Shown one piece after another: positions 1 through 8,474 of a DNA stretch of 51,961 nucleotides. The position numbers and the translations under genes are program-made. The first letter of the stretch is position 1. Each line of letters starts with the position of its first letter. Source of the DNA: Corallococcus soli (GTDB lineage Bacteria; Myxococcota; Myxococcia; Myxococcales; Myxococcaceae); NCBI RefSeq assembly GCF_014930455.1, contig NZ_JAAIYO010000023.1:1-51961 (forward strand), read 5' to 3'. The notes below the pieces were generated by a model. That model did not search any database, was not told the origin of the DNA, and worked only from the letters and a program-made list of their open reading frames with translations.

Positions 1-171
1 GGCTGGCTCTACCTGGCCGTGATGCTCGACCTCTTCTCGCGGCGGGTGGTGCGCTGGGCCATGAGCGAGTTCATCGACCGTCGCCTGGTGCTGGGCGCGC
101 TCGACATGGCACTCAAGGGCCGCCAGCCTCCGCGAGGGCTGCTGCATCACTCGGACCGGGGCAGTCAGGGC
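1..171 (+). pseudogene. IS3-family transposase (DDE integrase core) fragment
   Basis: The first frame reads [19 protein letters not shown] and continues to HSDRGSQ, the classic rve integrase core of IS3-family OrfB proteins, with the second catalytic Asp in HSDRGSQ. The first Asp normally sits just before GWLYLAV and would lie upstream of the window. Homology stops right after HSDRGSQ, where unrelated sequence begins, so the block with the catalytic Glu is missing. This is a broken element; what lies to its left is outside the window. Confidence 0.8.
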
Positions 172-175
172 GGAT

Positions 176-409
176 TCAAGCGGTCGTCGCAACACTTCCT
201 GGTTGAAGTGAGCGTAGATGAGTGTTCAGCGCCTCGGAAGGTGTCTTCCATCCAAGAGTTTTGCGGGGCCGGTTGTTGAGGGCGGCGGCGACGGTGGCGA
301 GATCCTCACGGGAGTATCTGGAGAGGTCCGTCCCTTTTGGAAAGTACTGGCGAAGGAGGCCGTTGGTGTTCTCGTTCGTGCCCCACTGCCATGGACTGCG
401 TGGGCCGCC
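176..409 (-). pseudogene. IS30-family transposase C-terminal fragment
   Basis: Read on the minus strand, the segment encodes [18 protein letters not shown] followed by [18 protein letters not shown] and [18 protein letters not shown], the C-terminal end of IS30-family transposases. It carries the catalytic Glu of the DDE triad (GTNENTNG), and a natural stop lies at 176-178. An in-frame TGA at 410-412 and loss of homology beyond it show that the N-terminal part is gone. It abuts the IS3 fragment end to end. No start codon or intact terminal repeat was found, so it is a remnant. Confidence 0.8.
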
Positions 410-567
410 TCACCGGTCGCTCTGGCCGCATAACCACGCTGTCCACGGAGCCGGGGCAAGCTCAAACCGTTACGCCCACCTGAGCTCCGGGGTGAAGCGG
501 GACGCGGTCCAACTCCTCGACGCGCCCTTGCTGGCGTGGGGCAATACAGGGGCAACGGCAGTGGGGT

Positions 568-611
568 AAAAAATGAAAGGGCCCGTAACCCCTGAGGATT
601 ACGAGCCCTTT
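568..611 (-). terminator. Rho-independent terminator of ssrA
   Basis: On the minus strand an AAAGGGCTCGTAA arm pairs with TTACGGGCCCTTT (one G-U position) around a short loop, and is followed at once by CA and a TTTTTT run (568-573). It begins five bases past the 3' end of tmRNA, so it terminates ssrA. Confidence 0.85.
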
Positions 612-615
612 CAAG

Positions 616-976
616 TGGAGGCGGAGGGAATCGAACCCTCGTCCGAAAGCCGTCTGCTCTTTGACCCTACGTGCGTAGTCCGCGATTTGCTACGTCACCT
701 GGACTCCCACGGACGGGATTCCCGATGCCGGTCCTGGAAAGATCTCGTCACCTCGGGCCCAGGCACCCTCAGCGACCAGTCCGCATTATGACGGCCCATC
801 CCCACCCCACGGACCGAGAGCAGGGGGACCGCGCACTAAAGACTGCTAATTAGGCAGCCAGCGCGAGCTCAACGTTGTCGTTGGCTTTTGTGTTGTTGTC
901 GGCAGTTTAACGAGGTCCCAACAAGCTCGGCACGCGTCTCGAACTTCAATGCCCCCGTCGAAGCCAGGTCGCCCCC
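616..976 (-). ncRNA. ssrA: tmRNA (transfer-messenger RNA)
   Basis: tmRNA rescues stalled ribosomes and appends a degradation tag. The 5' end reads GGGGGCGACCTGGCTTCGAC, the hallmark tmRNA start, and the 3' end has the T-arm GGTTCGATTCC followed by CGCCTCCA. GGGGGCG pairs with CGCCTCC over seven positions (one G-U), forming the acceptor stem. The tag frame (883-850, GCC resume codon to TAA) encodes ANDNVELALAA. The bases after the discriminator A are CTT, so the terminal CCA is not encoded and must be added after transcription. Length is 361 nt, usual for the family. A terminator follows directly. Partner genes smpB and sspB lie about 40 kb away in this window. Confidence 0.97.
850..885 (-). 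CDS. tmRNA-encoded proteolysis tag reading frame
   Basis: This is the mRNA-like segment of ssrA. The resume codon is GCC (883-885) and the frame reads A-N-D-N-V-E-L-A-L-A-A, then TAA (850-852). The C-terminal LAA is the ClpX recognition end. The N-terminal AND.. resembles the part of the E. coli tag (AANDENYALAA) bound by the adaptor SspB; the alanine charged on tmRNA would supply the first residue. Confidence 0.9.
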   Translation of the reverse strand, partial: ANDNVELALAA

Positions 977-1022
977 AGATTCGCCGTACTGCATGCGGCC
1001 GCGACTGCTCCGCACCCGACTT

Positions 1023-1050
1023 ACATTAACCGCTGAACGCCCCCCGTCAA
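1023..1050 (-). promoter_or_regulatory. Possible sigma-70 promoter of ssrA
   Basis: On the minus strand TTGACG (1045-1050) is followed after 16 bases by TAATGT (1023-1028). A transcript starting near 1015 would carry a roughly 40-nt 5' extension before the mature tmRNA end at 976, compatible with RNase P processing. The -35 box is good and the -10 box only fair, so this is a candidate, not a certainty. Confidence 0.35.
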
Positions 1051-1156
1051 TCCTCTCCTGCGACGATGGGGTCGCTCCGCCAACATCCTGCCCCTCCCCA
1101 CCGGGCAGCCCACCGGGCCCTCCCCGGGCCCCCCGCCCCTCCCGGAGGCACCTCCC

Positions 1157-2164
1157 ATGAAGGCGTACGAGCTCCAGCACACCACCGGCATCGACGGCTG
1201 GGTCCCCGTCGAAAAGCCCCGGCCCCAGCCCGGCCCCGGCCAAGCGCTCGTCCGCATCCACGCCGTGTCCCTCAACTACCGCGACCTCATCATCGCCCGG
1301 GGCACCTACCCGGGAGCGAAGACACCCCTCGTCCCCGTCTCCGACGGCGCGGGCGAGGTCGTCGCCGTCGGGGACGGCGTCACCCGCGTCAGACCCGGAG
1401 ACCGCGTCGCCCCCACCTTCTTCCAGGTGTGGACCGACGGGCAGGCCACCCCGGAGAAGGTCGCCCACGCGCTCGGCGGCGGCGTGCCCGGCGTGCTCGC
1501 GGAGTACGTCTGCCTGGACGCGGAAGGGCTCGTGCTCCTGCCCGACTGGCTCTCCTATGAGGAGGGCGCCACCCTGCCCTGCGCCGCCGTCACCGCCTGG
1601 AACGCGCTCGTCCCCCAGGGCGGCCTGAAGCCCGGGCAGACGGTGCTCGCCCAGGGCACGGGCGGCGTCTCCATCTTCGCGCTCCAGTTCGCCCGCATCC
1701 TCGGCGCCCGCGTCATCCTCACCTCCAGCAGCGACGACAAGCTGGCGCGCGGCAAGCACCTGGGCGCGGACGGGCTCGTCAACTACAAGAGGTCACCGGC
1801 CTGGGAAGAGGACGTCCTCGCGCTCACGGAGGGCCAGGGCGTGGACCACGTGCTGGAGGTCGGCGGTGTCGCGACGCTGCCCCAGTCCGTGCGCGCCACG
1901 AAGCCCGGCGGCCACATCGCGCTCATCGGCCTGCTCACCGGCGCCCCGGGCAAGCCCGACAACACCGCCACCGGCAACAAGCAGCTGCGCGTCGTCAGCA
2001 CCTACGTGGGCAGCCGCGCCATGTTCGAGGACATGCTGCGCGCCATGGAGCCCCAGAAGACGAAGCCCGTCATCGACCGCGTCTTCCCCTTCGAGCAGGC
2101 GCGCGAAGCCCTGCGCTACATGGAGTCCGGCGGCCACTTCGGGAAGATCGTCGTCTCCGTGTGA
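1157..2164 (+). CDS. Zinc-independent MDR-family NAD(P)-dependent oxidoreductase
   Basis: A 335-residue medium-chain dehydrogenase/reductase. The N-terminal GroES-like fold runs to about residue 130. A Rossmann domain begins at LAQGTGGVS (about 163-171) and the C-terminus closes with GGHFGKIVVSV, typical of quinone oxidoreductase-like proteins. The catalytic zinc ligands of alcohol dehydrogenases are absent: SLNYRDL lies where the Cys should be, and SDGAGEVV replaces the GHE motif. A quinone or enone reductase-like activity is therefore more likely than alcohol dehydrogenation; the substrate is unknown. The ATG is preceded by GGAGGC. It stands alone, 132 bases before the next gene. Confidence 0.9.
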   Translation: MKAYELQHTTGIDGWVPVEKPRPQPGPGQALVRIHAVSLNYRDLIIARGTYPGAKTPLVPVSDGAGEVVAVGDGVTRVRPGDRVAPTFFQVWTDGQATPEKVAHALGGGVPGVLAEYVCLDAEGLVLLPDWLSYEEGATLPCAAVTAWNALVPQGGLKPGQTVLAQGTGGVSIFALQFARILGARVILTSSSDDKLARGKHLGADGLVNYKRSPAWEEDVLALTEGQGVDHVLEVGGVATLPQSVRATKPGGHIALIGLLTGAPGKPDNTATGNKQLRVVSTYVGSRAMFEDMLRAMEPQKTKPVIDRVFPFEQAREALRYMESGGHFGKIVVSV

Positions 2165-2296
2165 CGCTGGCGGACACCCCGGCCCCCGACCGACGATTCC
2201 CTCCCCTGGCAGCACGACCTTGGGCGTAACGTCCCGCGCGACTTCCGGGACCGCTCGCGAGCGCAGGGGCGGGCCCGGCACCGAAAGGGTCCGAGC

Positions 2297-3655
2297 ATGC
2301 CCCGCCTGTTGCCCCTCCTGCTGCTGTTGCTGGCGCCCGTCTTCCCGGCGTCCGCCCAGCCCCAGGAGTCCTCCCGCTTCTTCCCCTACACGCTGAAGAC
2401 CACGAAGCTGCCCAACGGGCTCACCGTGGTGCGCGTGCCGTTCAACTCGCCCGGCATCGTCGCGTACATCACGTCCGTGCGCGTGGGCTCGCGCAACGAG
2501 GTGGAGCCCGGCCGCACCGGCTTCGCCCACTTCTTCGAACACATGATGTTCAAGGGCACGAAGTCCAACCCCGAAGGTCAGCGCGAGCGCATCCTGGGAG
2601 GCTTCGGCTTCGACGACAACGCCTTCACCACCGACGACATCACCGTCTACCAGGCCTACGGCCCCACCGCCGGCCTGCCGCGGCTCATCGAGCTGGAGGC
2701 GGACCGCTTCCAGAACCTGGAGTACTCCGAGCCGTCCTTCCAGACGGAGGCGCTCGCGGTGCTCGGCGAGTACCACAAGAGCGCCGCCGCCCCGGACCTC
2801 AAGATGGAGGAGTCGCTGGCGAAGACGGCCTTCACCCGCCACACGTACCAGCACACCACGCTCGGCTTCTACGACGACATCAAGGCCATGCCGAAGGCCT
2901 ACGCGTACAGCCGCACCTTCTTCGAGCGCTGGTACACGCCCGCCAACACCACCCTCTTCATCGTCGGTGACTTCGACGACGCCCAGGTGCTGGAGGCGGT
3001 GACGAAGCACTACGGCCCGTGGAAGCGCGAGCTGACCACCGTCGCCATCCCCGCCGAGCCCGCGCAGACGAAGGCCCGCGCCGTCCACGTGGACTGGGCG
3101 CAGCCCACCCAGCCGCGCCACGTGCTCGCGTGGCGCACGCCCGCCGCCCGCGCCGACACGCCCGACGCCGCCCTCCAGGCCATCCTCGCCGAGTACGTCG
3201 TGGGCGACACCAGCCCCGCCTACAAGGAGCTGGTGCTGGAGAAGCAGCTCGTCGAGTCGCTGTACGTCTCCTCCGCGCCCCACCGCGACCCGTACCTGTT
3301 CCCCATCGACGCCACCCTCCAGGACGAGAAGCACCGCGCCGCCGTGGACGCGACGCTGCGCCGCGACGTGAAGGCCCTGGTGGACGGCAAGGTGGACGCC
3401 GCCCGCGTGAAGGCCATCCAGGACCACCTGCGCTACGGCCTGCTCATGGGCATGGACACCCCGCGCGACGTGGCCATCGACCTGGCCTACTACGCGGGCG
3501 TCATGGGCCCGCCGGACGCGCTCGCCAGCTACCTGAAGCAGTTGGGCAGCGTGACGCCGAAGCAGCTCACCGCGTTCGCGAAGAAGCACTTCACCGACGC
3601 GAACCTCACCGTCCTCACCCTCACCCCCAAGCCCGCCGCAGGAGGGACGCCGTGA
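2297..3655 (+). CDS. M16-family zinc metallopeptidase, catalytic subunit
   Basis: A 452-residue exported protein with an N-terminal signal peptide (Leu-rich stretch ending near PASAQ, residue 21). The inverted zinc motif HFFEH is at residues 78-82 and the third ligand Glu (VLGEY) near 158, which defines the M16 (insulinase/pitrilysin) family. Its length fits the short form that pairs with a second subunit. The stop codon overlaps the start of the next gene by one base, and that gene encodes a second M16 protein without the zinc motif, so the two probably form an active/inactive heterodimer in the periplasm. Substrates are unknown. Confidence 0.93.
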   Translation: MPRLLPLLLLLLAPVFPASAQPQESSRFFPYTLKTTKLPNGLTVVRVPFNSPGIVAYITSVRVGSRNEVEPGRTGFAHFFEHMMFKGTKSNPEGQRERILGGFGFDDNAFTTDDITVYQAYGPTAGLPRLIELEADRFQNLEYSEPSFQTEALAVLGEYHKSAAAPDLKMEESLAKTAFTRHTYQHTTLGFYDDIKAMPKAYAYSRTFFERWYTPANTTLFIVGDFDDAQVLEAVTKHYGPWKRELTTVAIPAEPAQTKARAVHVDWAQPTQPRHVLAWRTPAARADTPDAALQAILAEYVVGDTSPAYKELVLEKQLVESLYVSSAPHRDPYLFPIDATLQDEKHRAAVDATLRRDVKALVDGKVDAARVKAIQDHLRYGLLMGMDTPRDVAIDLAYYAGVMGPPDALASYLKQLGSVTPKQLTAFAKKHFTDANLTVLTLTPKPAAGGTP

Positions 3656-5256
3656 TGAAGTCCACCCCGTCCGTGTCCCTGGTGCTCGCCGCCGCGCTGT
3701 CCTTCGCCGGCTGCGCCTCCACCCCCAAGCCCCTGCCCGAGGCCGCGCCGCCCACCACGCCTCCGGCCACCACCGGCGCCGCGAAGTCCGACGCCGCGGT
3801 GCCGGCCGTGCCGCTGAAGCAGCCCAGGCCCCTGGAGCTCGTCGTGCAGGCCCGGCAGGACACGCCGCTCGTCAGCCTGCGGCTCGTGTTCCACACGGGC
3901 TCCATTGACGATCCGAAGGGCAAGGAGGGCCTCACCGCCCTCACCGCGAAGCTGATGGCGGAGGGCGGCACGCGGAAGCTCACCGCCGCGCAGCTGCTCG
4001 AAGCGCTCTACCCCATGGCCGCCGAACTCAAGGTGTTCACGGACAAGGAGATGACCACCCTCTCCGGCCGCGTCCACCAGGACTTCCTGCCGCGCTTCCT
4101 GGAGCTGTACACGGACACGCTGCTGGAGCCCCGCTTCGACCCCGCGGAGTTCGAGCGCCTGCGCGCCAACGCGCTCAATGCCGTGCGCAACGGCCTGCGC
4201 AGCGAGGACGACGAGACGCTGGGCAAGGTGGGCCTGGACGCGCTGCTCTACGCGGGCCACCCCTACGCCCACTTCACCGGCGGCACCGTGCAGGGGCTCC
4301 AGTCGCTCACGCTGGACGACGTGAAGGCGCACGCGCGCCGCGTCTTCACCCAGGACCGGCTCGTCGTCGGGCTCGCGGGCCCGGTGGATGCCACGCTCCA
4401 GCAGACCGTCACCTCGCGCCTCTCCGCGCTGCCCGCCACGGGGGCGCCCCGCGTGGCGCTGCCTGCCGTGCCGTCGTCGGCCGGCCGCACGCTCATCCTC
4501 CAGAAGCCCACGCTCTCCACCGCCGTGAGCATGGGCTTCGTCACGCCGATGCGCCGGGGCGACCCGGACTTCTTCCCGGTGGCGTTCGCGCTGTCGAACC
4601 TGGGCGAGCACCGCCAGTTCGTGGGCGTGCTCTTCAACGAGCTGCGCGAGCAGCGCGGCCTCAACTACGGCGACTACGCCTACGCCGAGCACTTCATCGA
4701 GGACCGGGGCAACGGCACGTTCAACCGCACGAACATCGTGCGCACCCAGCAGGACGTGTCCGTGTGGCTGCGCCCCGTGGTGCCCGCCAACGGCGTGTTC
4801 GCCACGCGCGGCGCGGTGTACTTCCTGGAGCGGATGTCGAAGGAGCCCCTCTCCCAGGAGCGCTTCGACCTGGTGCGCGGCTTCCTCCAGGGCTACACGC
4901 GCCTGTGGGAGCAGAGCGACCAGCGCAGGTTGGGGTACGCCATCGACTCGCTCTTCTACGGCACCCCGAACTTCCTGGAGTCCTACCGCGAGGCGCTGAA
5001 GACGATGACGCCGGAGTCCGTGAACGCCGCCGTGCGCCGGCAGCTCCAGCCGGAGAAGCTCGCGTTCGTGTTCGTCACGGAGGACGCGCAAGCGCTCGCG
5101 ACGACGCTCAAGTCCGGGGCGCCGTCTCCCATCACCTACGCGTCGCCCAAGGAGCCGGAGCTGCTGAAGCTGGATGAGACGCTCATCCAGCAGAAGCTGC
5201 CGGTGCGTCCTGACGCCATCCAGGTCGTCCCGGCCTCGGGGTTCATGGAGCGCTGA
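3655..5256 (+). CDS. M16-family peptidase-like lipoprotein (non-catalytic subunit)
   Basis: A 533-residue protein starting at the ATG that overlaps the preceding stop. A lipoprotein signal ends in SFAGC (Cys 20), followed by a Pro/Thr/Ala-rich linker, then two M16-type domains. The HxxEH zinc motif is missing from the N-terminal half, where the segment reads FHTGSIDDPKGKEGLTAL. The C-terminal substrate-binding signature ELREQRGLNYG is kept near residue 329. This is the usual division in bacterial M16 pairs, one subunit carrying zinc and the other the R/Y residues. Lipidation would anchor the complex to a membrane. The frame stays open upstream of the chosen ATG, but only inside the previous gene. 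Confidence 0.92.
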   Translation: MKSTPSVSLVLAAALSFAGCASTPKPLPEAAPPTTPPATTGAAKSDAAVPAVPLKQPRPLELVVQARQDTPLVSLRLVFHTGSIDDPKGKEGLTALTAKLMAEGGTRKLTAAQLLEALYPMAAELKVFTDKEMTTLSGRVHQDFLPRFLELYTDTLLEPRFDPAEFERLRANALNAVRNGLRSEDDETLGKVGLDALLYAGHPYAHFTGGTVQGLQSLTLDDVKAHARRVFTQDRLVVGLAGPVDATLQQTVTSRLSALPATGAPRVALPAVPSSAGRTLILQKPTLSTAVSMGFVTPMRRGDPDFFPVAFALSNLGEHRQFVGVLFNELREQRGLNYGDYAYAEHFIEDRGNGTFNRTNIVRTQQDVSVWLRPVVPANGVFATRGAVYFLERMSKEPLSQERFDLVRGFLQGYTRLWEQSDQRRLGYAIDSLFYGTPNFLESYREALKTMTPESVNAAVRRQLQPEKLAFVFVTEDAQALATTLKSGAPSPITYASPKEPELLKLDETLIQQKLPVRPDAIQVVPASGFMER

Positions 5257-5274
5257 AGCGCGGGCTTCCGGCGC

Positions 5275-6303
5275 TCAGGGGCTTTCCGGCAACGCCGTCC
5301 ACACGCCGCGGAAGCGCTTGAGCGCCGGATCCTTCTGGCGCTTGCACTCCACCCCGTCCAGCGACACGGTGCCGTCGTCGCTCAGCAGCAGGACTTCGTC
5401 CGACGTGTCCGGCGTGAAGAAGGCCTCCGGGTTGAGCCGCGACAGGTCCACCGCGTCCACCGGCACCGGCGGGTCGTCCCCGCCCTTCCAGGTGAACAGC
5501 CGCGAGCGCGCCTCCGACGCGGTGGCGCCCGCCATGATGAGGTAGCGGCCCCGCCACGACGACAGCGAGCGGATGCCCAGCCCCCCCAGGTCCAGCAGCC
5601 TCGGCGCACCGAAGCGCGCGCTGACGCCCTCGCGCACCACCTGCTCCGGGTTGAGCAGCGGCACCACCAGCGCCTTGCCTTGCGTCAGCGGGCTGCGAAA
5701 GCCGATGAGCATCCCGGGCGCGTCCAGCATCGCCGTCAGGCCCTCGATGTTGAGGCCCCCGGCCTGCTTCGGCGGCAGCGGCTCCGCGTCCGCCAGCCCG
5801 TATGGGGCGAGGCGCGGCTCCGCGAGCAGGTCCTCCAGCAGCCGCGTGTACGGCTGTCCGATGAGCTGGACGTGCTCCGCGTCCGCCGCGCTCGTGGCGA
5901 AGAAGCGCAGGCGCGCGGGCTGCTTCTTGCCGGAGCTGTTGCGACCGTGCGACGTGAGCCAGAAGGCCAGGTCCCCCAGCCGCGAGCCCGCCTCGATGTC
6001 CGTCTCCGGGGGCTTCTTCTTCACCGGAAGCTCCAGCGACGGCGACAGGTCCACGGTCTTCAGCGGACGGCCTCCCGCGCGCGCGTCGTAGAGGCGCAGG
6101 ATGTTGTCCTCGTCGTCCGCCACCACGAACAGGCCCTCGCCCAGCTCCACCGCGCCGGACGCGTCACAGCTTCCCTCGAAGACGACCGTGCCCTCGGGCC
6201 GCACCGCTGGCGGTGGGGACGCGAGCGCTTCGCGCCGCACGTTCACCTCACGGGTGCCGCAACCCACCACCAGGACACATCCCCACAGGAGCCAGCGATT
6301 CAT
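5275..6303 (-). CDS. DUF3616-like lipoprotein
   Basis: A 342-residue predicted lipoprotein: MNRWLLWGCVLVVGC has a lipobox with Cys 15. The body has the look of the DUF3616 beta-propeller-like family (GDLAFWLTSHGRNSSGK, LNIEGLTAM, IRSLSSWRGRYLIMAG). Function of the family is not established. The frame is open far upstream, but that part is antisense to the OmpA gene; the ATG at 6301-6303 directly precedes a signal peptide, which fixes the start. It converges on the M16 pair with an 18-base gap and diverges from the OmpA-family gene. Confidence 0.8.
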   Translation of the reverse strand: MNRWLLWGCVLVVGCGTREVNVRREALASPPPAVRPEGTVVFEGSCDASGAVELGEGLFVVADDEDNILRLYDARAGGRPLKTVDLSPSLELPVKKKPPETDIEAGSRLGDLAFWLTSHGRNSSGKKQPARLRFFATSAADAEHVQLIGQPYTRLLEDLLAEPRLAPYGLADAEPLPPKQAGGLNIEGLTAMLDAPGMLIGFRSPLTQGKALVVPLLNPEQVVREGVSARFGAPRLLDLGGLGIRSLSSWRGRYLIMAGATASEARSRLFTWKGGDDPPVPVDAVDLSRLNPEAFFTPDTSDEVLLLSDDGTVSLDGVECKRQKDPALKRFRGVWTALPESP

Positions 6304-6513
6304 GGCGCTGTTTCTCGCATGGCCTCCGGCGCTCCGGGAATCCAGAAGGCCTCCCGGAATTGTGACGTAACCAACAGGACATATCGCCTCGCGGGCGGAG
6401 GGTTTCCCCTCTGAGACGGGGCCGCGAATTGTACAAATGGCACAGGGCTGTAGCTCACACCGGGAGGGTGGCTTTTCTTCCGGCCTGGGAAGGTGGGTGC
6501 TAAGAGCCTCAGC

Positions 6514-8385
6514 ATGCAATGCCCCGACTCCGGGCACGTTTCGTGGAGCCGGTCCGCAGGCGGCGCAGCCATCCGGCTCGCGGCCCTGGGCCTGCTGCTC
6601 TCCACGGCAGCGGCCCACGCACAGCCCGACCCGTTCACCCGCGGCTTCGACGCCGTCCCCGTGAAGCCCACGGCCGCGCAGTCCAGCGGCATCGCCCTGG
6701 AAGGCGCCACCACCGAAACGGTGGGCAGCTACCGCGGCGCACTGCTGCTGGACTTCAACTGGCGCATCCTCGCCCTCAAGCTGGGCAACGAGAAGCTGGG
6801 TGACCTCCTGCCCTACCGGCTGGACGCGCACCTGCTCTTCTCCTACCAACTGCTGGAGCGGTTGGAGCTGGGCGTGGACCTGCCCGTCACGCTCATCCAG
6901 GGCGACAACTTCTCGCTGCTGGGCAACGCGCTGAACGCGCCGGACTTCCCGGGCGCCGCGGGCGTCAGCGGCACCACGCTGGGCGACATCCGCCTGCTGC
7001 CGCGCGTGAGCCTGCTCAACCCGAGCCGCTTCCCGGTGGGCCTGGCGGTGGTGACGGAGGTGCGCCTGCCCACCGGCAGCGCGCAGAGCTTCACCGGTGA
7101 GCGCGGCGTGGTGTTCGCCCCGCGCCTCGCGGTGGACTGGAAGGTGGGGCCCCTGCCGCTGCGCGTGCTCGGCAACGCCGGCGTGCTGCTGCGCCCCGCG
7201 GCGCAGTACCTGAACCTGCGCGTGGACGACGAGCTGACGCTGGGCGCGGGCGGCATCGTGGACCTGCCGGACGTCTGGCGACTGCGCGAGGTGCAGGGCG
7301 TGGCGGAGATGCACCTGCGCACGCCGCTGGCGCGCCCGTTCAACTTCGACCAGGCGGATTCGCTCAAGACGCCGTGGGAGCTGCTCGTCGGCGCGCGGGC
7401 GAAGGTGTGGGGCAACTGGGGCGTGGAGCTGGACGTGGGCCGCGGCCTCAACGTCACCACCGGCTACGGCCGGGAGGCCCTGCGCGTGATGCTGGCGGTC
7501 CGCTACGACCAGTCCGGCCTGGACTCGGACGGCGACGGCGTGCCCGACGTGCGCGACCGCTGCCCCGCGCAGGCCGAGGACAAGGACGGCTTCGAGGACT
7601 ACGACGGCTGCCCGGATCCGGACAACGACGGCGACGGCGTGGCGGACGGCGACGACGCGTGCCCCAGCAAGGCGGGCCCCGTGGAGAACAAGGGCTGCCC
7701 GGTGGAGCCGGACAAGGACACCGACGGCGACGGCATCATCGACAAGCTGGACAAGTGCCCGGACGTGCCCGGCCTGAAGGACTTCGACGGCTGCCCGGAC
7801 ACGGACCTGGATGAGATTCCGGACGGCGAGGACGACTGCCCCGACGTGGCCGGCCCGCCGGAGAACAACGGCTGCCCGTACGACGCCCCGCCCTACGTGG
7901 TCGTGGAGTCGGACCGCATCCGCATCAAGGGCAACATCCTCTTCGAGACGAACTCCGCCGTCATCCAGAAGCAGTCGTACCCGCTGCTGGACGAGGTGGC
8001 CGCCGTGCTCACCAAGAACCCGACGCTGGGGCCGGTGCAGATTGAAGGGCACACGGACAACAAGGGCTCGCGCTCGCTCAACCTGGACCTGTCCAAGCGG
8101 CGCGCGAAGTCGGTGCTCGACTACCTGGCCGGCAAGAAGATCGACCGCAAGCGCCTGACGTCGCAGGGCTTCGGGTTCGACCGGCCCATCGACACCAACG
8201 AGACGGCGCTCGGCCGCGCGAAGAACCGGCGCGTCGACTTCAAGCTGGTCAAGTCGGAGCTCGAGAGCGGCCCCAGGGAGACCATCGTCCCCCACGGCCA
8301 GCCGCCGCCGCCCGGCACAGAGCCCGTGCCCGGACCCGGCAGCCCTCCGGCGCCCGACGCGGGCACGCCCGCCGGCAAGAAGTAG
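6514..8385 (+). CDS. OmpA-family outer-membrane protein with thrombospondin type 3 repeats
   Basis: About 623 residues. A signal peptide ends near AAAHAQ, then comes a beta-rich N-terminal region of about 300 residues. Four to five calcium-binding thrombospondin type 3 repeats (DSDGDGVPD, DNDGDGVAD, DTDGDGIID, DTDLDEIPD, each followed by a paired-Cys CP motif) lie at roughly 330-460. The OmpA peptidoglycan-binding domain (ILFETNSAVI, IEGHTDNKGS, NRRVDF) is followed by a Pro/Gly tail. It probably links the outer membrane to peptidoglycan. Start choice: ATG 6514 is used here; an in-frame GTG at 6493 (seven codons longer) is also possible. Two tandem hairpins follow. Confidence 0.92.
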   Translation: MQCPDSGHVSWSRSAGGAAIRLAALGLLLSTAAAHAQPDPFTRGFDAVPVKPTAAQSSGIALEGATTETVGSYRGALLLDFNWRILALKLGNEKLGDLLPYRLDAHLLFSYQLLERLELGVDLPVTLIQGDNFSLLGNALNAPDFPGAAGVSGTTLGDIRLLPRVSLLNPSRFPVGLAVVTEVRLPTGSAQSFTGERGVVFAPRLAVDWKVGPLPLRVLGNAGVLLRPAAQYLNLRVDDELTLGAGGIVDLPDVWRLREVQGVAEMHLRTPLARPFNFDQADSLKTPWELLVGARAKVWGNWGVELDVGRGLNVTTGYGREALRVMLAVRYDQSGLDSDGDGVPDVRDRCPAQAEDKDGFEDYDGCPDPDNDGDGVADGDDACPSKAGPVENKGCPVEPDKDTDGDGIIDKLDKCPDVPGLKDFDGCPDTDLDEIPDGEDDCPDVAGPPENNGCPYDAPPYVVVESDRIRIKGNILFETNSAVIQKQSYPLLDEVAAVLTKNPTLGPVQIEGHTDNKGSRSLNLDLSKRRAKSVLDYLAGKKIDRKRLTSQGFGFDRPIDTNETALGRAKNRRVDFKLVKSELESGPRETIVPHGQPPPPGTEPVPGPGSPPAPDAGTPAGKK

Positions 8386-8397
8386 CCACGGGAGCAA

Positions 8398-8427
8398 GGG
8401 ACGGTCCCGCACACCACGGGCCGTCCC
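8398..8427 (+). terminator. Hairpin downstream of the OmpA-family gene (first copy)
   Basis: GGGACGGTCCC and GGGCCGTCCC form a stem beginning 12 bases after the stop codon. It lacks a T-tract. A near-identical second hairpin follows 18 bases later. Confidence 0.5.
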
Positions 8428-8445
8428 ACGCCACCGAAGAATCGC

Positions 8446-8474
8446 GGGGACGGTCCGGTACACGGGCCGTCCCC
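8446..8474 (+). terminator. Hairpin downstream of the OmpA-family gene (second copy)
   Basis: GGGGACGGTCC pairs with GGGCCGTCCCC over eleven positions (one U-G) around GGTACAC, followed by GTTTC. It repeats the hairpin just upstream, giving a tandem terminator-like structure. The remaining stretch to 8709 holds no open frame with gene-like properties; only a further perfect 8-bp hairpin at 8619-8637 stands out. Confidence 0.55.

Noticed and set aside
410..567. Further transposase coding between the IS30 fragment and the ssrA terminator
   Set aside because: Both strands were read; no recognisable motif was found beyond the in-frame stop at 410-412.
869..1759. 296-codon open frame on the minus strand
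   Set aside because: It runs antisense to the oxidoreductase gene and across the 5' half of tmRNA; the protein is Gly/Asp/Arg-rich with no motif.
5257..5276. AGCGC/GCGCT inverted repeat between the M16 and DUF3616-like genes as a terminator
   Set aside because: The stem is only 5 bp with an 8-base loop and no T-tract, which is expected by chance at this GC content.
6437..6455. TGGCAC resembling a sigma-54 -24 element upstream of the OmpA gene
   Set aside because: At the required spacing the -12 element reads TGTA, not TTGC, so the match is incomplete.
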